NCBI GenBank assembly: GCA_002914845.1
Contig: JXTC01000455.1
Location: forward strand, 94,690-158,689
Direction of reading: 5' to 3'
Origin: Trema orientale
Taxonomy: Eukaryota; Streptophyta; Magnoliopsida; Rosales; Cannabaceae
DNA length: 64,000 nt
The notes below the pieces were generated by a model. It was not told the origin of the DNA, ran no database searches, and worked only from the letters and a program-made list of their open reading frames with translations. Below, piece after piece: positions 24,401 to 34,999 of the stretch; the first letter of the stretch is position 1, and each line of letters starts with the position of its first letter. Made by a program: the position numbers and the translations under genes.

Positions 24401-25284
24401 TAGCTCAGCTGTTCTCTCACGGGAGGATAGCAATTGCGTGATACCACTTGCTACTACTTGCATTCTTTTATTTTTCAAAATTTTGTTTGGCAAATGGCCC
24501 AAGTATGATTAGTATTTTCTTTTGAGTCGTGCAAATACTCGCATTTTAATTCAAACTATCTTATTAAGAATAGTGATAACTACACTAGGTTATTCTTCCC
24601 CCACCACTCTCTTTTCATGGGGTAGTAGTTGTACCATTATGAATGTAAATCTTGAAATAAGAGTAATATTTTTCAAAAATTACACTACTGTGTATCTGTT
24701 CCTTTTCTTTTCTTATTTTGGGATAAGCGTATTCCTAATTAGTAAACACGTCAAAAAATAAAGTAAATAGATTGAATACCTACATATTCACTTGTTGGAT
24801 AGTAATAATTATATAAAACAGTTTAATCAGGATTTTTTTTTTTTTAAAAAAAAGGAAAATTAGTAAAGAACATTTCTTGGGGGTCAAAAGAAACCCCTAA
24901 ACTAACCACATCAAGTAGAAATTGATTGATGGCTAGTGCTCTGACTTCCTCAATTAAATGCCATTTTCAGTGGAATCCAACTCATCATCATAGTGGTTAA
25001 ACCACAAAACTATGACACGGTGTATGGACTGACGATAACATGATACATCCCAAGGATTGACATATGCAAGGACTCGTAATCTCTCACAAAGCAGAATGAA
25101 ACAATATGACATTTTTTTTTAATTGAAGTTGAAAGAAGATGTAAGACATGCAAGACAATTTTGAAATTTATAATGATTTAAGTTCAATGATGCAGCCTTG
25201 GTGACTTCTCTACCAATGCCAATTTATAAATCATTCAGCCTATGCCATAAAAAACTATGTAAACAAGAAAGTTGCACATGGGTT
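21431..25284. other. Intergenic region between YrdC gene and HDS
   Basis: AT-rich, with poly(T)/poly(A) runs and an (AAT)n run (22797-22822). Apart from the duplicated block annotated separately, nothing coding is visible. A less AT-rich stretch at 24340-24470 (GGAGCACGGGAATCATAGG, TCTCTCACGGGAGGATAGC) has no recognised homology. Confidence 0.5.
22490..23985. repeat. Pair of diverged direct repeats about 1.3 kb apart
   Basis: Copies at about 22490-22710 and 23800-23985 share the series GTATTTCC-TCAA-AACCA, CGAAGG-CTTAAGTGCAAA, CACGTA-ACGAGACGAGACAC, CGCAGAG-CCA and GGAATCTAAG in the same order and orientation. Similarity is strongest over the last 100 bases. No open frame is conserved. They could be terminal repeats of a small non-autonomous retroelement, or two copies of an unknown repeat. 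Confidence 0.7.
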
Positions 25285-27413
25285 TCAAGTAGCTGTTGTT
25301 TCTTCCACCAAAGAATGCCGTTCAAGGATTGCAATAGTCTCCACCTTTGCACTGCAAATTCAATGCCAAAGCAGAGTAAAGTTAATTTTCATGGATTCAC
25401 AGATACAGTTAGGATATTTGTATTGTTTAAAATTGCCATTCAAATGAAAGAAGAGGGTGAGTACAAACTTCAACAATATATAAATTTAAGAAACAAATGC
25501 AACAGAACACACATTTAAAAATAACTTGTGTTCCTTTCTGGATTGTGCAGAAGGCCAAGATTGGATCCATACCTTCCAGGTCTGAGAATCTTATACTTCC
25601 CAATTCTGGTGAGGTCCACAACTGTTGAGCCGGCTCTACCTGAAGGAAGCTCACCACCATCATATACATAGGCACAGTGTTCCCAAAGATTCTCAAAATC
25701 CTTGATGCTAACACTACTTGGCTGCCCACTTAGATTTGCACTTGTAAGAGCCAGTGCACTCCCCAAACCACGGGAGACAATCCTGACGAAGTCATAGTCG
25801 GGCACTCGGACTCCTATACTGTCCAATCCTGGATTTAAAGACTTCTCAAGAATGCTTGATTCCCCTGAAATATCAGGATGACCACAAAACGATTTCAAAT
25901 ATGTTACCAGCTTAAGTATAGACACAACTCTTCAGCAATAAATGTGAATATCCGAGGTAAGACTTAAAAGAACCACAGATTGACTCGCAGAAGTACCAAC
26001 ACCTTTTTTTATTAAGCAGATATCTTACAGACAGAGACCCTTCAAGTCCTTTTTAACTCCTTTTTCAGCAGAGTAACACAAATTCAGAACAAACCTCGCT
26101 TTAGTACAACAGTGACGGGTCCCGGAAGGAGAGACTCAAGTAAGCCATTTGGCAAATGCTCTGTGTCAGCAAAGTGCTTTATTTCTGAAACATCCCCGAC
26201 ACATATTGCAAGAGGACTTGTGTGTTTACGCCCTTTAATCTCATAAATCCTATTAACCGCTTCTGAAGAACTGCAATTAGGTTCCCACGAAGATAAACAT
26301 AATATTAGAACCAATACCGTCCATACAAACGTAAGGCTTCCCTATAAACAAAAACTAAGCAAGAGATATGTTAATAAAATCATAAATCAGTCAGTTAAAA
26401 TAAAAATTGAAAAAAAAAAAAGAACATTTTCCCCTAAGCACAGACACTTGCATTGCATATTACCAGGATAAGACAATTAAGATTATCACTTCACGTTGGG
26501 AAAATTAACCTATTACCCTTAACATACTGATAAGGCAATGCTAAAAGTACGGTTTCAAGGACTTTGATTTGATTAGTTAAGTATTCCTAAATAAACAGGG
26601 GATTAGAAAAAGACTGAAAAGTTCATATCTTCAAAAGGTATACTCTTTGGCTATTTTTTATATATGTTCCATTAACTATACCTTAATCCCCTAAAATCAA
26701 GTGCATCTTACATTTATGCATTTACTGTGACCACATTACTTTAATTTACTTGGTCCATTTCTCTCCCTTTTAGCTCCTTGCTATCAAAGTAATTGGCCAA
26801 TACATCTCTATCTTAAACTCCATGTCAAAAACCAAAGAATATCATGCCTACTAATGCCAAATTCAAGAACATCTAAAAAAACATGGAATTTCCAGTTCTG
26901 TTTACACTACTTAAACTTAGTATTTGGGCTTCCTGTGCTCTATATTATAAAAAATCACGCAACATCAACCAGCATATAAGTCCACAGATCCCATAAAATG
27001 CAAAGCTAAATCAAGAAATTTCAGTATCACCCAACCCACTACAGTTTCTTTGAGTAATTCAATCAAACAGTTTCAGGGCAAAACATGATACCAAGCATCA
27101 CAGGCGAATCCATAGAGTGTATCAGTGGGCACAGCAATGACTTTTCCAGCTCTAAGAGCTTCACAAGCCTCTTGGGCGTAAGATTCAGCGGCTGGAAGAA
27201 CCAACCCATGATTGTTCTCAACACCCACTTCGTTTTTCTCACTACTCCAAGCCATTTTCTTCGCAAAATTCCCTCCCAAACTCGTGAACTTGCTCGAGAA
27301 TGAGACCAACCCAGTTCTGGGCAAGCCTAATAGAATCACGTAGTTAAGTTATTTCAAGCTAGAAAGAAGTTTTCATGGCAGAAAGCTGTGAGAGAGAGAG
27401 AAAGAGAGAGAGA

Positions 27414-27445
<32 letters not shown>

Positions 27446-27560
27446 CTGACAGTGAATGTGATTAAAGAGCACCTCTGAGAGTGGGGGGAGAGAAGGAAGG
27501 AAGCACTCGAGCGTTAACCAGAGGAGGAAGACTCACTGCAATTCTCGTTGGAAGGCTCAT
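25285..27560 (-). CDS. YRDC: YrdC/Sua5-family threonylcarbamoyl-AMP synthase
   Basis: Makes threonylcarbamoyl-AMP from threonine, bicarbonate and ATP, the first step of t6A37 modification of ANN-decoding tRNAs (family knowledge). Five exons (minus): 27560-27473, 27326-27092, 26270-26095, 25864-25573, 25351-25285, joined to 285 residues. The N-terminus (MSLPTRIAVSLPPLVNARVL...) is Ser/Arg-rich without acids, like an organelle targeting peptide; the YrdC fold follows from about residue 75 (EACEALRAGKVIAVPTDTLY). Hallmarks seen: PTDTLYGFACDA, the KGRKHTSPLAI nucleotide/carboxylate motif, LLPGPVTVVLKRG, SIGVRVPD and ALTSANLSGQ. The short last exon (SAKVETIAILERHSLVEETTAT, stop 25285) was recovered from splice consensus: reading straight through the donor at 25573 would give an unrelated tail. 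A single YrdC domain with no Sua5 extension fits plant and animal YRDC. A (GA)n tract lies in intron 1. An older name, 'DHBP synthase RibB-like', refers only to the fold. Confidence 0.95.
27389..27447. repeat. GA/CT microsatellite in YRDC intron 1
   Basis: Imperfect (GA)n on the plus strand, (CT)n on the transcribed strand, just downstream of exon 1 of the YrdC gene. Confidence 0.9.
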
Positions 27561-27799
27561 TCTACTGTCCAAACCATAACTGACACTTCCTCTTGTATAC
27601 ATCAGAGTGCAACAGTTGCCCTAATTGGAAACAACATTGTATTTACATGTTGCTCGCTCTAAATCGTCGTTTCTTGCTTTTATTCTGAAACTCTGTTGTC
27701 GTTTCCCAAAGAAAAACGACACGTTTTTTTCTTTTTTTTGGGTCTTAATAATTATACCACTTGTCGTTTATGGAATTACGGGGGATTATCAATTTTGAC

Positions 27800-28400
27800 C
27801 AACTTTTAATACATGTGATGAAAAAAGAAACACCTTATAAACCATTTACAAAAGTAAGATTTTTCTTGCCATATCATTTAATGAATATTTCGGAGTTCCA
27901 AAATTACCACTGACTCGAACATATTCAAAAAATTTTGATCAAGTCAAAAAAATCAAAAGTAACGGAAGCGGCGCCGGGAAGACAGCTGACCATATTTGAC
28001 TGGGGTTGAAATTGTTCAACTATTGTCAGACGACAGTTAAAAATTTCGACCGGTGGCTTCGACCCCAGTCGAATTGTTCGACTACGGTCGAACTGTGGTT
28101 CAACCCTAGTCGAAAATTTTTGACTGGAGTCGAAATTTTCCAACCACTGGTTGAAAAACGGTCGAAACAACTGGGAAAGGCGGCTAAACAAGTTCGACTA
28201 CGGTGGAAATTTTTTGACCCTAGTCAAGCAGAGGCGCTGCTGCCGAGGTCGGGATCGGGACCAATAGTGGTATCTAAAGTAATTTGAAATTTGTTGAAAA
28301 AATAGGATATCCAAATAATTTTACATATGTGACATGGCAATAGAGGTTAATTTTGAAAACATTAATGAGTGAGTCTCATTTTTCATCACAAGGGTTTAGT
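27800..28400. repeat. GTCGA-word-rich patch inside a possible inverted-repeat element
   Basis: From about 27998 to 28265 the words GTCGAA, TTCGACT, GTCGAACTG and CCCTAGTCGAA recur on both strands with AAATTTT spacers, and base composition jumps to GC-rich. The flanks show weak inverted similarity (TGTGATGAAAAA at 27818; TTTTTCATCACA at 28379; TTGCCATATCA versus TGACATGGCAA). It looks like the interior of a non-autonomous DNA element, but the termini are not sharp enough to assign a superfamily. Confidence 0.5.
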
Positions 28401-28825
28401 AGAACCCCTTAGATGTAAATTCCTCATTATTCTATTGTCGTTTTGTTAGGCTTTTAGTTGACCAAAGAAGCCAAAATGTGGATGATATCTGATTCCTCAT
28501 GCTTTCTGTCGTACGACTCCTAACTACGTGTCGTGCCTTCTTGAAATTTGCCTGCTGCCTCTAGAAATGTCGTTTTATCAATATTGTTATTGTTTGATTT
28601 TATAGACTATATGTTTATATTTATCTTTCCTCCGTAATGCAGGAACCAAAATAATAAAATTTAAAATTTAGGAACCAAAGTAAATAGTTACCATGAGACA
28701 AAAGATTTTATTTCTAAAGAGATTCTATTTGGAACTATTATATGTCCAAAATTCAATATTGAAATAATTTTAAACGTTTTCCTTAACTTCATCCGTATCA
28801 ACAAACAATTCGAAATGCCTCAACT

Positions 28826-28936
28826 TTTTTAGAACAGGTCCACATCAAATAACAACGATTTGAAGCACTTCTTTTTCACATTTTTAGAACAGGTCCACAT
28901 CAAATAACAACGATTTGAAGCACTTCTTTTTCACAT
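28826..28936. repeat. Perfect 55-bp tandem duplication
   Basis: TTTTTAGAACAGGTCCACAT starts at 28826 and again at 28881; the whole unit through TCTTTTTCACA is identical, so the event is recent. Confidence 0.95.
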
Positions 28937-29763
28937 TATAACAAAAACCCACATTTTTAAGTCATTGGTCGTTACGCCTTCTATTCGTATGAATAATAGT
29001 TTTTTGGGTGTATATTTTTTCTCCCTAGCTTCTCTTTATACAACTAGTGGAGTTTCAGCCTAAGCTCAACTGTCCAGGACTTCATCTCTGAATTGCTTAG
29101 TTCTTCATTATAACTTGAAGCTCTAGCTCGAGAGGAATTCCGAGCCGGCCAACTGAAGGGAGTTCAGCAAAAAACAGTGAATTCTTATTTGAGTCTGTCC
29201 ATTGAATGAAGCATTTGTGCAAATGAAATTGAATCCACGTAAATACATGTATGTGTTTATCCATACCTTTATATACGTATATGCATGTCCATACATTTTT
29301 ACGTACATGGGTTTGAACTTGTATCAAGTCGAGCGTGTTCTTCCACATTCCCAAGGAAACAGACTATACAGCTAGGAAGGAGTAGAAAGACATAAGTACT
29401 CCTTGGTATACCATTTAATGAAATTGGATCCACATCCACCACGTGATAATGTCAATAAAAAATGTTTAACACTCAGCAGTGCACGAAATTCCATTTTAAA
29501 CCTTCTAAGGCTCATGATTGACAAATTCGCCAGCCACTATCAAAACCCTGTACAATTGGTGTAAAAAAATATTCAAGATCCTAACAACAACCCATATTAC
29601 AAAAACACCAAAAACCAAATAGCTTCTCCACAACTGCTGAAAACATAAAGTATGAGCCACTAAAGGACCCCTCCAACTCCCACTACAAGTTGCTGGAGTT
29701 CCACTATCATTTGGAGGCCTCTTCTATCTAAAGTTTACAGTACCAGGAATTGGTTTAGCCAGG

Positions 29764-32700
29764 TCATGGCATTATTTGGGAATTGTTGTGGCTCTGTTCT
29801 AAAGAAGCTCGCCATCTTCTTCTCCATCTTAAGAACTCAACAATAATGGAACTCCCACTCATGGCAACACCAAGCCCAGCAAATGTGGCAAGGAGAATGC
29901 ACAGAACTGCTTGCACATGAATCTGAGGCCACAAAACAATTCAACCACGTAAAAGTCCAAAAAAATGAATCAGATTTGAATTGAGCTTCAAATTGATTTA
30001 ACTTAAAAATAAAAGGGAAAAAAGTAGCATCTTACCAAAGAGTAGAATATGTGTGCAAAAAGAACCACCAGAGCAAATTGAATCGATGCGTAAACCCAGA
30101 CAAATCTTCTCTTCACTAAACACAGAAGCTAAAATAGTTAGGGAAGTGACAAAATAATTTAAGAATTTACACTGTCATTTAAAAGTTTGTGAAAAACAAC
30201 ACTAGTCATTCACAACCACAGATGTAGTGACATTTGTCTAGCCATTTACATTACATCAAATTTCCATATTCGACTCGAAGTGATTCATCCTAGCTGCATT
30301 ACGACATTTATGTTACTACTGTACAGTTGTCCTATCAATTATCACATCTGAAATTTCAACTAACAAGAAATGGTATTTCGCAAAAAATGTGACACAAATG
30401 GTCACAACACATTTTCAGTTTTGTCTTCTAGACAATTACAATAGATTAACCAATCTTAAGGTTTTTGAGGATCCTAGTCAGCAGGCATACCCATGGTTGA
30501 TGCGGTCATAGATGAGAGGAGTCCCAGTACACAAGAAAATGGAAGAGATATGGCGATTGCTCCTGTACCCATTTTCCCCACCTGCACACAGCACATATCA
30601 TATATCACCTCACTGACAGTTGATGTATACAGATAGAAATGGCAGAACCAAAAGAGAGATTACTTATCTTACCAGGAGCTGCTCAAGAAAACAGAAATAG
30701 GCAAGCATGCTGACAATGACAAGTACAGGCACTTCCTGCCAAACCCTACAAAAATTTAAAATAAAAAACTTATTTTAGTGCATTTATGTCGCTTAGACGC
30801 TTACTAAGCATATTATAGCGAGATAAACAAACTATTAACAAAAATATTAGAAAGTAAGAAAACACCAAAAATTCAGTTATCTGTAACACTTTTAAGTTGG
30901 GGCTTTATGTTGGGTGAAATAGAGAGTAATTGTCTTTGAGTTATTATGACAATGTATTCAAGGAATCTCCTTATCTTTGAGCATGTTAGTCAGAAGCTCT
31001 GCTACTTGGATAAGAAGTTACATTTCTCAAGCTTAACAACTTATAATAGAGTCAGCACAGCTTACTAATTTGTTAAATGTGATGAGAAATGAAGGGCGGA
31101 CTAATTATCCTAAAACTCATAAATTCTAGTAAAAGAATGCAATAACAGCTATGGACGGAATCCTAATTTCTTTTTCTCAGTTTCTTTTGATGAGTAGGGG
31201 TGGTCTCACCAAAACGGTCAATTGGGAAACAAGCACTGCTGAGCTAGTTGGCTGAGGAATGGACTTGATATTGGACCCCAACAAACATAACTAAAGGAAG
31301 TAGATCTTCCATGCACAATGGTATTACTTCAACCATGAACTTAGGAAAAAGAATTGCAGTATAAGATCTTTTCTCAGCTACAACTCAGCAGTGAGAAAAA
31401 GAAAATGGATCACTACATGTTTTGTCATGCACAATGCATATTAATACATGTGCGTGCGTGTATGTTTACTTGCCTGAAACCATTAGCATCTACTTGCTGA
31501 GATCTACTAGCTCCACTATTTCGAGTGTGAACACTCTGGACTCGCAAAAGCGTGACAGATAGGTTCCGAACCTCTTGTTTGCAGATATCACAGGTTTTGT
31601 TACCCTTGATGCTGAACCATTTTACAGCACATTCTTGGTGGGCCAGGGCAAGTTCTCCTTTGCAGCTGCATTCCATTTTAAGAGTCTCACCTCCTTCACA
31701 TAGTTCAACCATACAAATCCTACAGACAGCCTCTTCTTCGGGTATGTCTTCACCATCCGCATCATCATTTTCTAAACCAACCACGAAATTAGTACAAGAC
31801 ATAAGTTGGAAATCGCAAACTGAAGATTTTGGCAACTGCAGAGACAGATTTCAAGCAGATGAATTTGACGGACAAAAAGATGAATAAACTATACTTTCGT
31901 TTAAATACAAATCGCAGAGTCTAATGTTTCCTTTAACATTCATGCATCCTTCCATTTTGCTCTTTTTTTTTCTTTTTTTTTTTTTTCCCGAAGTGGACTT
32001 CCATTTTGCTTGTTATTCATCTCAATTTACAATTAAAAGAAAACTTTTGTGCAATGTATATGGAAGTGTCACACATTGCAAGTCAAAATTCAAATGCAGA
32101 GAAGTATCGAAACTTCATATATATGTACGTGTGTGTGCTGAATAGCATCAATACTCAAAAATTATTATCAAACCCCTGCATTTTCTACCAAACATCTTTG
32201 CAACTGGAAACATTGCAAATCAAAAATCAAATCAGTTTTTGGTAGTTGCCAATAAATAATTTAGACGATCATACTTACCAGCACCAACCGTTGGCGAAGC
32301 AATTGATGCCACATCCCCTTCTTTCACTCGAGGAGTGGAAGGAATTACGCGGAAAAATGAATCCATCCTCCCCATGGTTTTTTCTTTATTGTTGACAGGG
32401 ACTGAAAGTGAGCGAGATATGTTTCGATTTTGGCCTCCTTTTTTCTGAAAAGATACAAAAACTAAAATTAAAGAGCATATCAAAACAAAACAGGACATTG
32501 TGTAAGCTTTATTTAGTCAATGGATCTCATTCTGCGAACATTTTTCATTTTATCAAGCATAATGTCATGGAATCTAAGTGTCGAAAAGAAACTCAATTCT
32601 TGATGCACTTAGGCATCAACAGTTCAACAGTTCAACAATTTTTGAGGATTTAAATCCTGAATCTTAATCACCATGCTGTTAGCCAGTTAGAAAGATTAAG

Positions 32701-34588
32701 TAGTCCTCGAGATGTAACAATAAGTAGGAGTACTTACACTTCGGTTTGGAGTGCCACCTACACTTCCACCAGGTGTGGATTCTGGATTTGAATCCGCAAC
32801 TTGAGTTACAGGTAGAGATGATGTTCTGTTTATTTTAGGTGTGAATAGCTTTGTAAGGGACAATGACCTTGAGATAGAAGGCTTCTCTCGTGGTCCTGTA
32901 GCTGACGCTTCTGACGCTAAGTTGTTGTCAGCCTTCTCAACATCTGAAGAAGTTCGATACTTGAAGCTGAGTTTTGGAAAGAGGCTTTTTACAGATGATT
33001 TACCTCTAGATGAAGAGGGTCCTGGGGATCCATGAATCCTTGAATCTGAAGAATTAGATGACAGGAGAAAATTTACTTTCTTTGGGGTAGGACTAGGTGT
33101 TGGTGGCATCTTTATCCCAACAAACTCCGGTGATGACATATCCGATGCCCTGGAGGGTATGTCCAAGAAGAGTTGCCTCTTCCATGGATGAACTTGTTCT
33201 GTTTCTTCAGTTATGCTCATTGACTCTTCCACCTGAAAATAACAAGCTTAGGCCAATTAAGCTAAGAATAAGCAAACAACGAACAAAAAAGAAAAGAAAA
33301 GAAAAGAAAAGAGCCAGTTTAATAGATTCTGGAAAACTACTACTACGCCCCCGCCCCCACAAAAAAAAAAAAGCCATTTCTTCTATCTAATAGCCATATA
33401 TAAAGCTTAATGTGTACCAGCATCGACACTGGTAATCCCTGGTCGAATCATCAAAAAGCATGCCAAATCATTTATTGAAGATAACATGAAAGCAAATGTC
33501 AAAGATAGGTTGGTTATGTTCAACGTAAACTTCGTTAAGGCATCCACTAACAATTGCAACTTGATTAACTGAAATGGGGGGGAAGCCCTGTTAAGTGTTA
33601 ACAAAGACCATCATCTCGGAAGCAACATAAAATATGGCCTTAGATGAAGCTGAATGGCTAAAAACAAGTGTCCGGGTCCCAATCAACATCAGATGGAATC
33701 TTAACCCTTAACTTTAGTTTGAAAATAGATATTCTGATTCGGTATAATTGAATATAAAATCCATCACTAAAATATTCCAATATTCCATGAATATATTTGT
33801 TGTATGATTATATCTTGTCTTGTCTGTATGTAAGCAAAACCTGAGAAATAAAAGGCAAGGCATATACTAGGGTCCAAAAGCACATTAGATTATATTCCTT
33901 TAACAAGTTTAAACTTGGGTCCAGTCAAATAACGTCTACAATCTTATTTCTTAGCTAATTTCAGGAATTCACAAACTACAAAACAAAGGACTATCAATTT
34001 AATTTTACTTTGTATATGTTTTTGGATTAATTCATTTAATTAAGTCATACAATATGAATAACAACAAGGGCACTGTTAGATCTATCTTATTACCCAAAGA
34101 GAAGCAGCTGAAAACAAACAAATAGAAGTAGAAAGAGAAAACATAAGAGATGGCAGTGGAACATTGGTTTTGCATATATTGGTAGCTAAATACCAAAATC
34201 ACAGCAGAAGCATAAAGAAACAAATAACATTATATCCTAAAAATACACTAACTCCCAACTTTAAACATTAAAAAAAGAAAAGAAACACAAAAACGCCAAT
34301 AACCCAAATCATGGAGATGGAAGGGAGTAAGATAAAGATAAAAACACTTTACAAAATGACTTTGTCTTTAACTCCACAAAGCATGGAAGTAAAAAAATAA
34401 TTATATATATATGATAAAAGGAAGAAAACGAAATAAATTGTATAGTAATGCGAAAAAAAAAAAATATCAAACAAAGTTAAAAATTGGAAGCTAGATAAGA
34501 CCTTTTGATTCTGAACTGGAAGAACAAGAGTAGTTTCTTGGTCCTCGAGCTCTCTGGCCACATTCTTGCCCGGATGATCAGTACCCAT
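29764..34588 (-). CDS. RING-CH (RINGv/MARCH-type) membrane E3 ubiquitin ligase
   Basis: Eight exons (minus): 34588-34502, 33232-32738, 32444-32279, 31771-31474, 30745-30673, 30581-30491, 30115-30036, 29922-29764, joined to 482 residues. The N-terminal half is Ser/Pro/Thr-rich and probably disordered ([39 protein letters not shown]). A C4HC3 RING-CH domain spans about residues 266-313: CRIC, then C-S-C, H-QE-C and CDIC, with the Cys/His order typical of MARCH ligases, which bind E2 enzymes. The C-terminus has four hydrophobic segments ([20 protein letters not shown]; the [15 protein letters not shown] region; [31 protein letters not shown]), so it should sit in an endomembrane with the RING in the cytosol. 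Intron 4 uses a GC donor (TTTCAG|GCAAGT at 31474/31473); only that join keeps the frame into VWQEVPVL. From memory, AT5G60580 is the Arabidopsis counterpart. Substrates cannot be inferred. Confidence 0.93.
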
Positions 34589-34599
34589 TTGCTAAAAAT

Positions 34600-34903
34600 A
34601 AAAACCCAGAAATCCAGACCCAAGAACTAGCCCAAAAGTTGAGGCAGAAGCTCCATACCATATCCCAAAGCTCAAAATAAAGACAAAAGAGGAAAAGGGT
34701 GTGAGAGAGAGGAACACAATTATGGAGACTTAGCTTGAGAAGAAGGTAAAAGAGCAGAGCAATAAAAAAAAGGGGTAGTAGTAGTAGTGATGAATTGAAA
34801 GCCTGAAAGGGTTTGGTGTGTATGAGATGAGACCTTCATTTATGGCAAAAGCTATATGGTGGGGAGAGAGAGAGCAAGTGTGGGAGTGGGGGTGGCAGTA
34901 GGC

Positions 34904-34944
<41 letters not shown>

Positions 34945-34990
34945 AGTGCTGCTGTGCAGTTTTTGCTGAGTCATGCTTAATGCACCTTTT
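34600..34990 (-). promoter_or_regulatory. RING-CH gene leader/promoter region with CT/GA tract
   Basis: Immediately upstream of the start codon, with a pure CT tract on the plus strand (34909-34942), i.e. GA on the transcribed strand. No clear TATA box was fixed. The likely transcription start lies within this stretch, by proximity only. Confidence 0.4.
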
Positions 34991-34999
34991 CCTTTTCAA

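Larger units (their letters stand above)
27561..29763. other. Intergenic region between the RING-CH and YrdC genes
   Basis: Holds the GTCGA-rich patch and a 55-bp tandem duplication annotated separately. The part nearest 29764 is presumably the RING-CH 3' UTR. No coding region is visible. Confidence 0.5.

Noticed and set aside
24340..24470. A less AT-rich stretch between YRDC and HDS that might be an exon relic.
   Set aside because: No frame or motif is recognisable and no repeat ends are visible.
32841..33390. Plus-strand frames opposite RING-CH exon 2.
   Set aside because: Antisense shadows of the Ser-rich exon; no promoter, splice or homology support.
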